A stretch of 64,000 bases of DNA from Cymbidium sinense (Eukaryota > Streptophyta > Magnoliopsida > Asparagales > Orchidaceae): assembly GCA_021442155.1 (NCBI GenBank), contig CM038225.1, positions 79,868,925 to 79,932,924 of the forward strand, read 5' to 3'. The first letter of the stretch is position 1, and each line of letters starts with the position of its first letter. The translations under genes and the position numbers were made by a program. Under the pieces are notes generated by a model that worked only from the letters and a program-made list of their open reading frames with translations, made no database searches and was not told the DNA's origin. This document shows, in pieces, positions 61,671 through 64,000 of this stretch.

Positions 61671-64000
61671 TGCATTGACCTCACTTTTGGAGTAAGCTCT
61701 CAACTTCTCCATCTTAGATGTAGGACTCCTCTAGACACTAAGAGTTCCCTAGTCTTGAGACACTTCTAGTGATTAGGTGAACACTTAACCTAACCCTAGA
61801 GACTTAGAAGAGTTAGCCATAGGAATAGGTTATGCCTTAGGGGTTTAGGAGGACCTACCTACCCTATAGCTTGAACCTAATCCTTGCTTGCTTCTTTCAA
61901 ACCAAACCTCAAATTCAAATTCAAATTTAAATCCAAATTACAAAATCTAAATCATGAATTAATTCTAAATCAAATGATTGAAACCCATGATTGAATTCAA
62001 ATCCTAAAAATCTTTACTAAACCCTTTGATTTCATCTTATGGACTTAGCCCAAACCCAATCCAAATCACTTCAAACTCAAATGGTTTTCTCATGACCCAT
62101 TTATATCTTTAATTATATTCACAAATATAAATGAAGTATAAATTCAAATAACCAAAATTAAACCCAAAATTATGCCAAAATCCAACTTATATCCTTTAAG
62201 CCAATTTCTTGGATTTAGCCAAATCTTTCTCAAATCAATCCAAACCGTTGGATTTTCTCTTCAAATAATCATCCTTCAATCACATGCCCAAATACAAACA
62301 TAAACTACAATCATCAAACCAAAAGCAAACTAACCCAAGTCAAACCCATTTTTATCCTTTTGACTTGAAATTATCAAATGAGCCAAAACTCATTTGACTC
62401 CAAACCACTTGCAATTGGATTATTACTTCCATCATAAGTCCATATGTGAGTTCAACCATACTTGAATCAAGCCTTGATCAAACCAATTGACCCATTTAGG
62501 GTTACCTAACCCAATGTGACCTAAAGGACCTTTTTGAGCTAAATTATAATCCAACCCAAATTGGATTAAACTAAGCCCATCTAAACCTCAAATTGTGATC
62601 AATAATCATCTTAGGATGATCAATCACTCAAATTGGGTCAAACCAAGTCAAACCTAGGCTTTGTCCAAGTCAACATTTAGCCCAAATTAAACCCAAACTA
62701 ACCAAAATCCATCATATGCCAAAATTGATTGAAACCATTGACCCAAACCCATTCATAATCAATGATTGAACATAACCAAGCCATCAATTAAGCCAAACCA
62801 AGCCAAATTGGCCACTTGACCTAAGTTGATCCAAATTGACCTAAAAGCCAAAATGGGTCAAATCTTGATCTAAGCCAAATTGATTGCAACCAATGGGTCA
62901 AATTCATTCCAAATCATTTGTTAAACTTGACCAAAGCTTCAATTGACCAATTAGACCCAACCTAGCCCAATTGACCATGAACCCAACTTGACCTAAAAGG
63001 TCAAATTAACTTGAAATCAAACCAAATTAAAATTGATTGAATCCAAAGCTTGCAATACATTTCAAATGATTAACCAAGCCTAAACCGACCCATGACCTAA
63101 CCCATTTGGGATAAATGGGTCAAATTGGTCAACTTGACCCATTTGACTCAAATGAACCTAAATGAACAAAAACCAAATCTAAACCAAATTGAACCAAACC
63201 AATGATACCCATAGGCTCTAAATGATCATTTGAACTTGACCTAACCCATTGTTTGAACCAATTTGACCAAGTGGTTAACCTAACCCAATTTGCCCCAACT
63301 TGACCTAATCGAGTCAAATTGAGCCAAATCAAATCAAATGAACTCCAAATCTCTTAAAATTTGACCCAACCAATTTTCAAATCATTTGAAATCTGCCCAA
63401 ATCAAACTCATAGACAAATGACCACTTTTTCTTTAGGCAAAAGGGTATTCCTTTAGGTCAAAGGGTATCCTATGAACAAATTCATTTGGAATTTGGCCAT
63501 TCCTTTTTCAAGGCCACTTGGCATCCTTCTTTTGGTCCACATGGGCACCAAGGAAGGTGGTGAACATGACCCAATGAGCTTGGGTTAGCCATGACCCAAG
63601 GCAAGGCCAAACTGACCTCCTTAATCACATTTGAACACTTGAATCACCAAATCCACTCACCACTCACATGGACATCCACTCTCCCTCACTCCACTACCCA
63701 AAATGACCCATGTGAGATGTTTTGTAGCTCAAATCGTGCCTCCAATCCAAGCCATTGAGCCAAAATGATAAATTATTCTCTCACCATCTAATCTAAGAAG
63801 GGGGAGATATACCCCATCTCATTCTCACTCAAACCACAAGAAATCCATTCCTTAGAGCTACAGAGGTTGAATCAAAGCCTCCTAAGCTTTTCGAAGCCAT
63901 TCTCGAGCTCCCTCATTTCCCATTTTCAATTTTACTCAAAGTTAAAATAGGGGAGGTAAACTCAAAAGCCAATTCACTCAATTATTAACCAAAATTAAAC
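61671..64000 (+). mobile_element. Start of giant LTR, copy G
   Basis: Begins TGCATTGACCTCACTTTTGG, the family LTR start with a small change, in plus orientation. The terminal hairpin at 61,680-61,696 has one mismatch. It then follows the reverse complement of LTR B step by step: 'gtctctaggg'-type block, the ATATTCACAAATATAAAT region (62,098), the W-box-rich block (62,330-63,350) and the region matching 22,400-22,900. Only the first 2.3 kb of U3 is in the window. It is inserted in RNase H of element F, in opposite orientation. Confidence 0.83.

Noticed and set aside
1..64000. Host genes, tRNA, rRNA or organelle DNA
   Set aside because: Scanned both strands by eye; every stretch is explained by LTR, leader, coding remnant or 3' array of the same retrotransposon family. 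A database search would be needed to exclude a very diverged host exon.

Overview
The window is plant nuclear DNA built almost entirely from one family of LTR retrotransposon. The coding remnants are Ty3/gypsy, Tat/Ogre-like: a retrotransposon Gag with a C-terminal knuckle, an aspartic protease with a VLVDPGASVNIM core, RT and RNase H, a second RNase H of the type found in Tat-clade elements, and an HHCC/DDE integrase with a GPF module. All coding regions are broken by stops, frameshifts, deletions or nested insertions. I found no host gene, tRNA or rRNA. A large, repeat-rich seed-plant genome is the natural reading; the species cannot be named from this window.

The most distinctive feature is the LTR, which is very long. 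Aligning the copies by eye gives an LTR from TGTTGACC... to ...CACCA of about 7.4-8.0 kb. It is seen complete at 17,327-24,912 (B), 37,709-45,505 (E, apparently a solo LTR), 49,113-57,150 (F), and 30,856-46,054 with E removed (D). In the sense of transcription the LTR holds a U3 of roughly 6 kb that contains a 1 kb block crowded with TTGAC/GTCAA pentamers. It then has a TATAAGGG core promoter, an AATAAA signal about 200 bases later, and a U5 of about 1.3 kb.

Layout. Element A (+): LTR end 1-2,066, primer binding site, hairpin-rich leader, gag 3,914-6,442, protease to 7,627. Its RNase H and integrase resume at 24,913-26,590 on the other side of element B. Element B (-) lies inside A: 5' LTR 17,327-24,912, PBS, leader 17,060-15,290, no gag, protease, RT, RNase H, integrase, a short peptide-repeat segment, and a 3' noncoding array ending at 7,628. 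B's 3' LTR is missing. At 26,591-27,363 a stray protease fragment (+) is fused to the first 265 bases of a minus-strand LTR, the 3' LTR of element C. C continues to the right (3' array, integrase) until LTR D interrupts it at about 30,856. D's LTR is itself split by solo LTR E. D's 3' array (46,055-49,112) is interrupted by LTR F. F's integrase and RNase H are interrupted at about 61,671 by plus-strand LTR G, which runs off the window.

The best candidate for something undescribed is the RNA-structure content of this family. The leader after the PBS is an array of about 15-19 short hairpins whose stems differ between units and between elements A and B but keep pairing, around a conserved loop. 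The region 3' of integrase carries a second hairpin type, once per roughly 330-base unit. All alignments were made by eye; junctions are good to a few bases unless stated.
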